From Fonticula-like sp. SCN 57-25 (lineage: Eukaryota > Nucleariida > Rotosphaerida): DNA of 46,538 bases. A model generated the notes under the pieces. That model was not told the origin of the DNA. It made no database searches and worked only from the letters and a program-made list of their open reading frames with translations. Below are positions 32,982 through 42,512 of the stretch, in pieces. The stretch lies in the NCBI GenBank assembly GCA_001724245.1, contig MEDX01000018.1, positions 1 through 46,538 on the forward strand. Direction: 5' to 3'. A program made the translations under genes and the position numbers. The first letter of the stretch is position 1; every line of letters starts with the position of its first letter.

Positions 32982-33908
32982 ATGGTCGAGTCGCAGGAAT
33001 CGACGGAAAGGCCGCCAGAAGCGGCGAGCCAACCTGCGGCGAATCAGCCTGCGTACAAGGCGAGCCGCGAGCGTCGTCGCGAAGTCATTCGCATCTTTCG
33101 TGAGCTGCTTGGCTCTGACGTTTTCGAGTTAATTTTTCAAGTTCCGACGCATTCCCGCGACGCGCTGGCCGCGAGCATTCGAACGTGCGCTCTACTTTCC
33201 GTTTGATGTGCGCTTCGCTCACCATCGTGATTCAGTGCTGTGCGTTCGTCACCTGTTCTAGGGCCGTACTTTGATGCCGTACCGAACAGTCTCGTGGCGG
33301 CAATCGACGGCGACGGCGACGAGGAGGGAAATGGGCGGAGCAACACCGCGCGCACCTCTTCCACTTTTCTGTTTCTGCGACGCGCGTTCGATCCGCGGTG
33401 GCCCAAGGCGGCTCACATGTGGCGCCCAATGGACGTCTACGAGCACCACGGCGCCCTCCTGCAGCGCATCATGCGAGAGTACGAGTGTTTATTTTTTGTA
33501 TTGCGTCATCTGACGGACCGCGCCGGTAGATCGAGCCAGCCGCTGTTGCGCGGCTCAACGGTAATAGATAGAGCCCCAATGGACGGGGCCTCCAGGTGTA
33601 CGTTTCCCCCACAGCTCTCAATTCTTGTCTTGCTCACCAAAGGTACAGTATCAAGGAAGCGCACGCACGGCGACATGGCCGACGTCAAGGAAGACCATTC
33701 GCATCCGCCCTTTGTGGGAAATTTTTCCGACTTTCCGCCCTCTGCGCCGTTCCCCCTCGACCAGCAGCGCGTGATGCAGCCGATGATGGCCGCGTGGCCG
33801 CAAACCATGATGTCCGCCGCGGCTGCGCAGCAGCAGCAGCAGCAGCAGCTTTTACTTCAACACCAACAGCTAGCTCGGTTCTTTGCTGCCCAGCAGCAGC
33901 AGCAGCTT

Positions 33909-33939
<31 letters not shown>

Positions 33940-34635
33940 GGCAGCAGCACGTTCGGCTGCAGCAGCACTATTATCAGCAGGCGCCCCAACACCAGCAGCA
34001 ACATATTTCTGATCAACAACAGCAGCATGGCTCTTCCCAAGCGGGTCTTCCTCAGAGCAGTTCGATAGAGGGCCGCTCCTCGCTGCCTCGCCGCACATCC
34101 TCACCGCCGGCCATGTCGAGTGCGCCGCCGCCGCAGTGGGCTGGCCAGTTCCCCTCGCTTCCCTCGTCGACCCCAATGATGCCGCTGCCGTCCTTTTCCT
34201 CGTCTCTGATTTCTGCCGCGCCTTCGTCGTCGTCGTCGTCGCCGGCCCCGATGGTTACCGCCGTCAGCTCGTCAGGCGCCGCTCCTCCTACCGCCGCCTC
34301 GCCGTCGCTTGTGTCGTACCTGCGGGAGCCGCAGGTGGCTCGCGGCGACCACGCACAGGACGCGTTCAAGGCGCCGCTCGCGGGCGCAGCGGCGCACTTG
34401 CATCAGCAAAACCTCCTTCAGGCGATCCAGGCGATGCACCCGCAGGACTATTACCACCAGATTCAACAGCAGCGCATGTACGCGCTCGCACTGCAGCAGC
34501 AGGCGGCCGCTGCGGCCGTATATACCGACGCGCAGGGCAAGCAGCAGCAGCAGCAGGTGCAGGTTCTCCAGGTGCCCATGCAGGGCGGCGCGTTCAAGCA
34601 GGGGGGCATCGAGCTGCAGGGGCAGGTGAAGCACG

Positions 34636-34667
<32 letters not shown>

Positions 34668-34685
34668 ATTCTGAACAATCTATAG
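32982..34685 (+). CDS. Polyglutamine-rich protein of unknown function
   Basis: Four exons; all three introns (33185-33235, 33479-33529 and 33598-33648) are 51 nt, and two of them lack in-frame stops, so an unspliced frame covers most of the gene. The protein has about 516 residues. The N-terminal 150 residues are globular: ERRREVIRIFRELLGSDVFE, then PVLGPYFDAVPNSLVAAIDG, FLFLRRAFDPRWPKAA and MDVYEHHGALLQRIMRE; I do not recognise this domain. A basic KRTHGD segment precedes a region dominated by glutamine runs (33828-33950 and 34640-34670), Ser/Pro runs and an HPQDYYHQIQQQRMYALA helix. Composition fits a transcriptional regulator or condensate-forming protein, but no DNA-binding domain is identified. 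Confidence 0.7.
33826..33950 (+). repeat. Glutamine-codon (CAG/CAA) repeats
   Basis: Interrupted CAG and CAA runs encode glutamine stretches of up to ten residues. The mix of CAG and CAA suggests selection for the amino acid rather than a pure, expanding microsatellite. Confidence 0.8.
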
Positions 34686-35343
34686 CACAAGGTGGCGTTT
34701 GGCTGGCGGAAATGTTCAGCGCGCGCCTTGGGGCCCTTTTCGCGCGAAAAGGGTTGTTTTAGTCTGTTGATCGGCGGGACACATTTTGTTTGTGTGCCAC
34801 AGTGATCAGTTTTGATTATTATAGAAGGTTTTCGACTTTTTTCTTGCTACTTTTTGCTTGCCAATTTTTTTCAGCCGTCTTGCATTTTTTTGATAGTATT
34901 ACATTGCCTCCTCTTTCGTAGATGCGTTTGTTTAGGGTTTGTTTTGCCTTGTTTGAAGAGACACATATCCTCGATGATTTTGATATTACCTATATCTCAT
35001 TTATTTGATATCATATCCTCAATACTCTTGCTGCTGCGCCAGCTGCAGTATCGATCTCTACTATATCATTCTATATCATACCATGAGTGTATATGCATTG
35101 AAGCATTCCTTGTGCTGCCGAGACTCAATCGGCCTTATTCGATTCCTTGAGGTGGTACCCCACGCTTGGTATATCAATACATATCCATATCTCTGATGTC
35201 GCCCTATCCCGCCGACGCACAGCATCGCTTTTCAGTTTATAGTCGAGCGCATATAATTCACACGGCATTCGTCTCTATTCCACTCTATTAAACTGACACT
35301 CTTTACTGATACAAAATTGACATATTAATCACTTTAATTTTCC
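34686..35343. other. AT-rich convergent 3' region
   Basis: Gene-free, T-rich and then rich in ATATC/ATCTC words. It separates the ends of the polyQ gene and the transporter gene and probably holds their 3' UTRs. Confidence 0.5.
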
Positions 35344-37431
35344 TTACTCCTGCTCGACGTGCTCGTACGCCTCCCCCCTGCACGCCGCGCGCGCCCGCCT
35401 CGCCACCGGCACCATCGCCGCCACGCAGAGCACGCCCATGAACGCCTGCCGATGACGTCAGCCACCAAAGCCCACGTGGATATTTACGTACCGTGTTCAT
35501 GTAAAAGCGCGCGCGAATGTCCATGTCAAGCGCGCCTGGCCCGGCGATCACTTGCATGACGGCGAGCATCAAAAGGGCCGCAAATGTATTGACGCCAAAG
35601 ATGAGCGCGTATCGCTCATTCGCGACCCTTTAATTGAGTGAGCAAAGAGGCAAGTGGGGGCAAAGAAGAACAAAAGAGAAGCAGGACAAAACAAGATCCA
35701 ATCAAATCGAGATACCATTTGCATACAAGCATATTGATACCACAATCAATGTCCATGCTACATGATAAACGATAAAAGACACACCAAGATAAAAAAGATA
35801 CACGTTAAAGACATGTGTAATAAGCTCCCATTTGCGTACATTTGTGCGATCTTTGCCGCTGCGACGGCGAGCAGGAGGTACATTGTACCCTCAAAGAGGA
35901 TGTATGTAGCGTACGCGGCCCATATGCTCTCGGTGAGCGCCATCCACAGGACCCACCCAAAGGCCGCACCAGAGCCCAGCACGAGCATCGGCTCGGCCCA
36001 CGCGTCCTAAAATGATGTGTCAGCAGAAGCAGTCAAGTAGAGAATATAACAAGTAGATAGTCAAGAGTAGATCAGGTATATACTCACCAATCATACTCAA
36101 ACTTACCAGTCATACATCATACTCATACTCACACTCATACTCATACTCATCAATGAAATTCAAAATACAATAAGCAGTTTCCCTCATCGCTCCTGCCCTG
36201 CGCACGAGTGTCTTTCCCGCCATCAGCGTCGGCACGACCGACCCCGCCGCGCCCGCCAGCCGCCCAACAGAGTCGCAGAACCCGTTGAACGTGACGCTCG
36301 CGTCAATGCTGTACCACACCGACGACGCGTAACCCTCGACCGCCAGCAGACCGCAGAAGGCAAGCGCCCACCAAACAGACCACGTGGCCAGATCGGCCGA
36401 CGAGAATGATGAGCGGAGGGCGCGAGCGTACTCGGCAAGCGCGCGGCGGAGCGGAACGCGCGAACGGTCCCCCGCAACACGCTTATCAGCGCCATCTGTG
36501 CTGACTGTGCTATCGGCGTTGACTGTGGCAGCAGTGCCATCGAATTCTGAACTTTTGGCCCTATCGGCGCGATCGAGATCCGTGCGGTCGCTGATTGCGC
36601 TATCAGTGCCCTCAGCGATGACTGGGCTATCAGTGGCGGCCGGCGCGCCGGGGAGGAAGAGGGACGAGAGGGTGCCGGCGGCAGAGGTGGCCAGCGTGAT
36701 GTAGAAGAGAAGGACAAGCGGCTGGTAGAGGTACGACACGAGGACTTGAGCGAGGATGCCGGAAAGTACGCTACCGAGAAGGACAAGCGCGCGAGTGTAG
36801 CTCGTCTGAAACGAAAATAGCATAGAAAACGTACAAAAGCGTAAGTGAATGTCAAAAACACTCAAACTCGCACGATTCGCTGGTAGTCGTGCTCGTCAAC
36901 GAGCTGGTAGAGCAGCGAAAAATAGCCAACCTCGGTCGCCGTCGACAGCCCAAACGTCACCTGCATGAACTGCATGGCGCCCAACGTCTACCACATGTAA
37001 ATTAGGACACCGACGCGCACGTTATCGCCGCACCTCTCCCCACACGAGCGTGATACGCGTCACCAGATCGCTCAGGGCAAAGATAATCACGACCAGCTTG
37101 TACCCAATGTACTCGGCCGTCGGGCCGACAACCGCGAGAAACACAAGGTAAGAGTACGTCCACACGGGGTATACCTGATTGTTAACCTAGAGGAAAGAAT
37201 AGGCGTGTCAGACCGGCCGTCGATGTTGCCCTTGCTCAGGTGGCGCACCTCGGCCTCCGTCAGGCCCTTGTCGTCGATCAGGTACGGCGTCATGAATGGC
37301 TCCGCTGGGCGAAAGTGCATAACAAACCCAAACAGGCCAAATATGATTGCCACGCGCTTCCAGTCGCGCGGCGGGCGGCGAGGCTGCGTCTGCGCGCCGA
37401 TGCAGCGCTCCTCCTCGTCGCTGTCCGCCAT
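35344..37431 (-). CDS. SLC19-family (reduced folate/thiamine carrier-like) transporter
   Basis: Seven exons, introns 35446-35491, 35628-35839, 36007-36205, 36806-36873, 36988-37033 and 37187-37248, giving about 484 residues. The N-terminus carries the family signature FVMHFRPAEPFMTPYLI, then the VNNQVYPVWTYSYL segment restored by splicing, MQFMQVTFGLSTATEVGYFS, SYTRALVLLGSVLSGILAQV and, in the C-terminal half, NERYALIFGVNTFAALL. About twelve membrane spans are expected, with a hydrophilic central loop rich in Asp/Ser/Ala (ADSTVSTDGADKR). Family members carry folates, thiamine or related vitamins; the substrate is not determined by these motifs. The 199-nt intron is the weakest: donors at GTGCGC (used here, best family spacing) or at a downstream GTATGA are both in phase. 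Confidence 0.85.
36118..36150. repeat. CATACT-type hexamer repeat within a transporter intron
   Basis: A short run of CATACT/CACACT units inside the 199-nt intron of the SLC19-like gene. On the coding strand it reads as TGAGTA repeats and could expand or create alternative donor sites. Confidence 0.6.
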
Positions 37432-37456
37432 CAGCGAGGTGGCCTTCCCGCGAGAT

Positions 37457-37477
37457 GTCACGTGACACTCACGTGAC
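37457..37477. promoter_or_regulatory. Two CACGTGAC E-boxes in a 58-bp divergent promoter
   Basis: GTCACGTGAC (37457-37466) and CTCACGTGAC (37468-37477) are 11 bp apart centre to centre and occupy much of the 58 bp between the start codons of the transporter and the JmjC gene. The first equals the CLEAR-type site bound by animal TFEB/MITF factors; the actual binding factor here is unknown. They could coordinate both genes. Confidence 0.55.
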
Positions 37478-37489
37478 TTTCATTCGACC

Positions 37490-39094
37490 ATGGCGTCCGT
37501 GCGTCGGGGACGCCGCGTCCCGGTGGCCGATCTCAAGCGCCGCGACGAGCGCGGGCGCGCTGCTGCGCTTGTCCGCGGCCAGCACCCCTATGGCGTGCAG
37601 CCAACAGGGAACCTTTACATGGCGCCCGATCCGCAGGCGGCTCTTCGGTCGCGGTCCGAGGGCCTCGGGTACTTTGCGATGCTGCCCGACGAGGTAATTC
37701 TGCAGTGCTTGCTGGCGGAGCTGTCGCCGGCCGACCTGCTGAGGCTGGGCAGCACGAGCCGCGCATTCTACGTGTATGCGTCGCACGACGAGCTCTGGAA
37801 GCTCATGGTCATCGACCGGTTCAATGGCGACTTTGATTTCGATGCCACGTGGCGGAGGACATACATGCGCATGTGCGGGGCGACGCTATCAAACGTCCTC
37901 GTACCAAGCCAATTGAACGTACGAAGTCAAACATTTGCTTGTTTTCTATTGTATTTTTGTTACCTTTTTGATGCGTTTTTGATGCTGTTACTACTTTCAC
38001 ACAATATTTCTGCCGTAAACTTACGCCCACTTCAGCTCCCCCCACTGTACTCTGACGTCCTGTTTGACTCTTGGCGCTGCTCGAGCCACGAGCTGCGCCC
38101 CTCGTGGCTTTCTGTCGAGTCGATCCCCCGCCGCAGTGGTCTTTCCCCCGCCGAATTCATCTCCGAGTACGAGTCGCCCAACCTCCCCGTGATCCTCACC
38201 GACGTTGTCCCCTCGTGGCCCGCCTATGGGACGTGGTCGCTTGACTCGCTCTGCGCCGCGCACGGCGACGCGCGCTTCATTGCCGGCGAGGTTCGCATTT
38301 CCCTTTCGCGGTACGCGCAGTACGCGCGCCAGACGACGGACGAGTCGCCGCTGTACATTTTTGACCACGCCTTTGGCGAGACTGCCCCCGCCCTCGCGTC
38401 GGCGTACAGCGTGCCTTCCTACTTTTCAGACGACCTTTTCCGCCTTCTTGGCCCGTCGCGCCCCAAGCACCGCTGGATTCTTGTTGGCCCCGCGCGCAGC
38501 GGCAGCAAGTTCCACAAGGACCCGAACTCGACGTCGGCGTGGAATGCTGTGCTGACCGGGTCCAAGCGGTGGATCATGTTCCCGCCGAGCGTGACGCCGC
38601 CGGGCGTGTTCCCGAGCGAGGATGGCGCGACCGTAACGGCGCCAGTGTCGGTGCTCGACTGGCTTACGAGCTTCCTTGACGAGGCGCGGCGGATGGCCAC
38701 GCCGCCGCTCGAGGCGACCGTCAAGGCAGGGGAGATCATCTTTGTGCCGAGGGGGTGGTGGCACCTCGTCATCAACGTTGACGAGGGCGTCGCAATCACG
38801 CAAAATTACGTCAGCAGGCAGAGCTTGCCGCACGTGCTGCGCTTTCTCAGGGACACGCCAGAGCTCGTGTCGGGGTACAAAGGGGAAGTGCCGCTTTTTG
38901 AGGCGTTCGAGCAGAGGCTCAGGGAGAGCGAGCCCGAGATGCTCAGGGAGGCGCTAGAGAAGGTTGACGAGATGATTGAGCAGGAGAGTAGGGGGGGGCA
39001 CTCGTTGTGGAAGAGGCTAAAGACGGACGGCGATGAGCAGCCGTTCTCTTTCGCATTTGGGGACGACGACGAAGTGGAAGAGGAGAATGAATGA
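37490..39094 (+). CDS. F-box and JmjC domain protein (JMJD6-like oxygenase)
   Basis: Two exons with one 117-nt intron (37919-38035) give 495 residues. The intron has no in-frame stop, but its translation is hydrophobic and unlike the flanks, and it has GTACG and CAG ends. An F-box lies at about 64-105 (MLPDEVILQCLLAELSPADL), then a JmjC domain at about 165-410. The Fe(II) ligands are the H-x-D pair H303/D305 in SKFHKDPNSTSAWNA and H386 in GGWWHLVINVDEG; K320 in GSKRW probably binds 2-oxoglutarate. The VPRGWWHLVIN and VAITQNYVS motifs match the JMJD6 group. An F-box joined to a JMJD6-like domain is known in plants and some protists. The enzyme would hydroxylate or demethylate a protein; the F-box suggests an SCF link. 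The C-terminus is acidic. Confidence 0.9.
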   Translation: MASVRRGRRVPVADLKRRDERGRAAALVRGQHPYGVQPTGNLYMAPDPQAALRSRSEGLGYFAMLPDEVILQCLLAELSPADLLRLGSTSRAFYVYASHDELWKLMVIDRFNGDFDFDATWRRTYMRMCGATLSNVLVPSQLNVRSQTFACFLLYFCYLFDAFLMLLLLSHNISAVNLRPLQLPPLYSDVLFDSWRCSSHELRPSWLSVESIPRRSGLSPAEFISEYESPNLPVILTDVVPSWPAYGTWSLDSLCAAHGDARFIAGEVRISLSRYAQYARQTTDESPLYIFDHAFGETAPALASAYSVPSYFSDDLFRLLGPSRPKHRWILVGPARSGSKFHKDPNSTSAWNAVLTGSKRWIMFPPSVTPPGVFPSEDGATVTAPVSVLDWLTSFLDEARRMATPPLEATVKAGEIIFVPRGWWHLVINVDEGVAITQNYVSRQSLPHVLRFLRDTPELVSGYKGEVPLFEAFEQRLRESEPEMLREALEKVDEMIEQESRGGHSLWKRLKTDGDEQPFSFAFGDDDEVEEENE

Positions 39095-39470
39095 TATTTT
39101 TGTATATTGACATATTTAATGGACTTTAGAGGCTAATTAGAGGCAGCATATAGTATGTTGATGCACTAGCACATAGCGTATTGATGCAATGCAGCAGAAA
39201 AATGGAACGGCTCATAAGACCGTCACATAGTCGCCTTGATGCAGCCCCATATGGCATGTCGATGTATTCGCGTCAAAAATGCCTAAATGAAAAAAGTTTT
39301 GCCTGCGTATACGCGGCAGCAATACATTCTATGCTACGCTGCATGCGCGCGCCGCTTTCCGCCATTCTTCGCCGCCTTTCCGGCCGAGATTCCAGATTGT
39401 GATTGTCATATTTGGCGCCAAATCTGGCCAAAGAATCTGTCAAGTCGTAACCAACCCAACCACCCGCCCG
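39095..39470. other. Intergenic region with a degenerate repeated motif
   Basis: 376 bp without a gene. Four degenerate copies of CATAG-N4/5-TTGATGCA occur at about 39150-39165, 39172-39188, 39226-39243 and 39248-39266. Role unknown. Confidence 0.5.
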
Positions 39471-42055
39471 ATGTCGGCCGAGTGGGTTGGCGCGGTCGAG
39501 CGCGTGGACGGCGACCGCGAGTACTACAGCGCCGTCAAGCTGTACAATGGCGACGTGGTGAAGCTGTGTGACATGGTTGAGCTGTACAGCGAAACGGACG
39601 AGTTTCACGTCGGCCAGGTTGAGGAGCTGTACCAGCGTCCGGGCAAGCCGTGGTCGGCGACTGTCCGGTGGTATTATCGCAAGAAGGATCTTCCCTCGGA
39701 CGTGACGGGCGACGTCCCAAAGGTGTCCTCGTCGCGGCAGCTTTTGCTGAGCGACCATCGGGACCGCAACGTCATCGACTCGATTTCGCAAAAGTGCCTC
39801 GTGCTACAGGGCACGGAGCCGCGCGAGGTGGCCAAGATCGCCGCCATGGAGGAGAAGTACGACATGCGAATCTATTTTTGCAGCCACCAGTTCCTTGTGC
39901 AGGGGCTGTCGGTGCAGCGGTTACCCGCGGGCTATTTGCCGACGCGCGAGGCGCAGATCGACACGGTCGGGGCGCAAGCGTCGGCTGCCGCTGCGGTTCC
40001 GGCAGAGGCGCTCAAGAGCGTGCCGTCGGCCAGGAGGACAAACAATTCGCTGGGCGTTGTGCTCGATGGACTTTCTATGGAGACGGCGCGCAAGACAAAG
40101 GGCGCCGCCAGCAAGGCCGACAAGGACAAGAAGGCGGAAAAGGCAAAGGCCGACGAGGCAGCGAGGGCCGAAAAAGAAAAGGCCGAAAAGGCCGAGAGGG
40201 AAAGGCAGTTAAAGGCCGACAAGGCCAAGGCGGACAAGGAAAAGGCGGAGAAGGAAAAGGCGGCTAGGGAAAAGGCTGAAAAAGCCGAAAAGGCCGCAAG
40301 GGAAAAGGCGGAAAAGGAAATGGCCGCAAGGGAAAAGGCCGAAAAGGAAAAGGCCGCAAGGGAGAAGGCCGAAAAGGAAAAGGCGGCTAGGGAAAAGGCC
40401 GAAAAGGAAAAAGCCGCCAGGGAAAAGGCGGAAAGGGAAAAGGCCGAACAAGCCGCAAGGGAAAAGGCCGAGAAGGCCAGGGCTGATAAGGAAAAGGCCG
40501 AGCGAGACAAGGCTGAGCGGGAAAAGGCCGAGAAGGAAAAGGCTGCAAGGCAAAAGGCCGAACGGGACAAGATAAAGGCGGACAAGATAAAGGCGGACAA
40601 AATAAAGGCCGACAAGGAGAAGGCTGAAAAGGAAAAACGGGCCAAGGAAAAGGCCGAGCGGGAAAAGGTTGAGCGGGAAAAGGCCGAGCGGGAAAAGCTC
40701 AAGGCATTGGTAGAGTCGGCCAAGGCGGCCGCCGCCCTCAAGTCAGCCACGTTGCCATCATCGGCGCCATCTTCAGTGCCGGCGACGGCGCTCTTCAGTT
40801 CGTCGCCCGTGCCCCCGCTAAGCTTTTCCTTTTCTTCGCTTTCGCCGACGCCGCTACCGGCCGCGCGCGCCCCTGAGCGCCCCGCCGCGTCGGCGCTGTC
40901 AGCCTCGTACGCGGCGGCCGCCTCGATGTCCGACGCCGGCGGCGCGGCGCTCTCCGCGGGGCTTTCGGACGCCCTCACGGACGCGGTTCGCGCGAGCGCG
41001 GCCACGCCGCGAAAGACACGGTCCGAGGACGAGATCGTTGGCCTCTTGCAGTCGCCGGGGGCGGGGACGGCGGCCCAACAGGCCATGCAGCAGGCCATGC
41101 AACAGGCCATGCAGCAGGATGTGTCTCAATCTTCTCTGGAGCACGAGAATGCGTCTCAGGAAACTTACGCGAAACAACAAGCGTCTTTGCAGGTGTATAA
41201 AGAACTACAGCAGCAGGCGATGCAGCAGGAGGCGATGCTGCAACAGGCGATACAGAACAAGAATGCAAAGTCGTCAGCGTATCAAATGGCGTTGCAGCTG
41301 GAATACGAGTATCTGCTGAATCGGCGGCAGGAAGCCTTTCAAAAGTTTATTAATGCGACGCAGCAGCACCAGAATGCAATCGCGGCTCAGCAGGCTTATC
41401 AGGCGCGGAAGGCGTCTCAGCAGCTGTCCCAGATTCAACAGCAGAATCAGCAAGCGTCCCAATCGTCCCTAGAGAAGGAGCGTCAAAAGGACGCAGAGTC
41501 CAAAAAGGACAGCGAGTCCACAAAGGAATTAGATTCGAAAAGGGAGAAAGATTCGAAAAAGGCGACTGCCGACGACGATCGGCCATCGACCGCCGCCTCT
41601 TTCGCTTCTTCGTCCTCCTCTTCCTCTTCTTCCACTGCTTCCGCCGCGACCGCCAAGGCGCCGCCGCCGTTCGCCGCGCTGCTGGCCGAGCCTCCCAAGC
41701 GCATGCAGACGATGCCGCGGCCTCCCCCGCCGGCCACTCTGCTCCGCCTGGTAAGCGACGCCAATCCGCCGCGGCCTGCTTCATCATCGACGGCAGCGTC
41801 AACACCAGCAGCAGCAACGGCGTCAGCGGCAGCAGCGTTGGCAGCAGCATCGCCAGCATCGGCGGTGCGGCCCGCCAAGCGCGCGGCCGAGGACGAGATG
41901 GGCTCCGCGGCAAAGCGGTCGCCCGCCAAGCAGGGTTTCCAGCCGCTGCCGCAGGCGAACCAGCAGTTTCTGCAGCACCAGCAGAAGGCGTACCAGCAGC
42001 AGCAGCAGCAGCAGCAGGCCTATCAGCAGCAGCAGCAGCAACAGCAGGCCTATCA

Positions 42056-42086
<31 letters not shown>

Positions 42087-42242
42087 ATTTCTCATGTTGC
42101 CCAGCAGAGGCAGAGCTCCTTTGTGGACGACAGCGATCCCGCGCTGGCGGCCATCGTGACGTTTGAGCGCGTGTGGGGCGCCACTGTGCCGCCGTTCAAG
42201 GACGCGCTCAGCGCCGCGCGAAAGTCTCTTGGGCTCGCGTGA
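39471..42242 (+). CDS. BAH-domain protein with long charged helix and polyQ
   Basis: A single exon of 923 residues. The N-terminal BAH domain (about 5-145) shows YSAVKLYNGDVVKLCDMVEL, FHVGQVEELYQRPGKPW and VRWYYRKKDLPSD, then SQKCLVLQGTEPREVAKI; BAH domains bind nucleosomes or histone tails. Residues about 207-413 are almost only A, E, K, R and D in 10-residue repeats (AEKEKAAREK), predicted to be a single long alpha-helix. A Ser/Ala/Pro segment follows, then a Gln/Ala-rich helix region (about 535-670), a Lys/Asp/Ser linker, and polyglutamine runs near 840-875 before a short C-terminal segment. It probably works in chromatin silencing or remodelling, with the helix as a spacer; the exact complex is not evident. 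A long antisense frame at 39932-41110 is a shadow of the repeats. Confidence 0.85.
40255..40445 (+). repeat. 30-bp tandem repeat encoding AEKEKAAREK
   Basis: At least five consecutive 30-bp units inside the BAH gene encode the same ten residues with mainly synonymous differences (AAG/AAA, GCC/GCT/GCA). The low divergence suggests recent unit duplication. Confidence 0.75.
41994..42087 (+). repeat. Polyglutamine-codon run in the BAH gene
   Basis: Three CAG/CAA blocks separated by GCCTATCAG (Ala-Tyr-Gln) encode glutamine runs of about eight to eleven residues. The regular spacing indicates duplication of a block of about 36 bp. Confidence 0.75.
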
Positions 42243-42512
42243 GGCCTCTTTTTGTTGTACATAGTCATTGTCATGTGTATCTTTAGTGCATTGGAACAAA
42301 TACAAAACATAAATGTCACAACCGAACATCAGTGCGGCGGGCGGACAACCACAACAAAAATTGCATATATATCGTACAACAAACAGCAAACAAACAAGAA
42401 AAGCCATCAAAAAGTCCATAAAGTTATAAGTCACTCACACGACCGGTCAGTCATCAAGACCAAGACCAGCCAAAAGTCTCTTCAATCTACACAATATCAA
42501 AAAACGCGACAT

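Noticed and set aside
33185-33648. Three introns of exactly 51 nt in one gene as a sign of a mobile intron family
   Set aside because: Their sequences are unrelated to each other and 51 nt is simply near the common intron length here.
39932-41110. Long minus-strand open frame (392 codons) rich in Ser/Phe/Ala
   Set aside because: It is the antisense shadow of the Lys/Glu repeats of the BAH gene and is pure low complexity.
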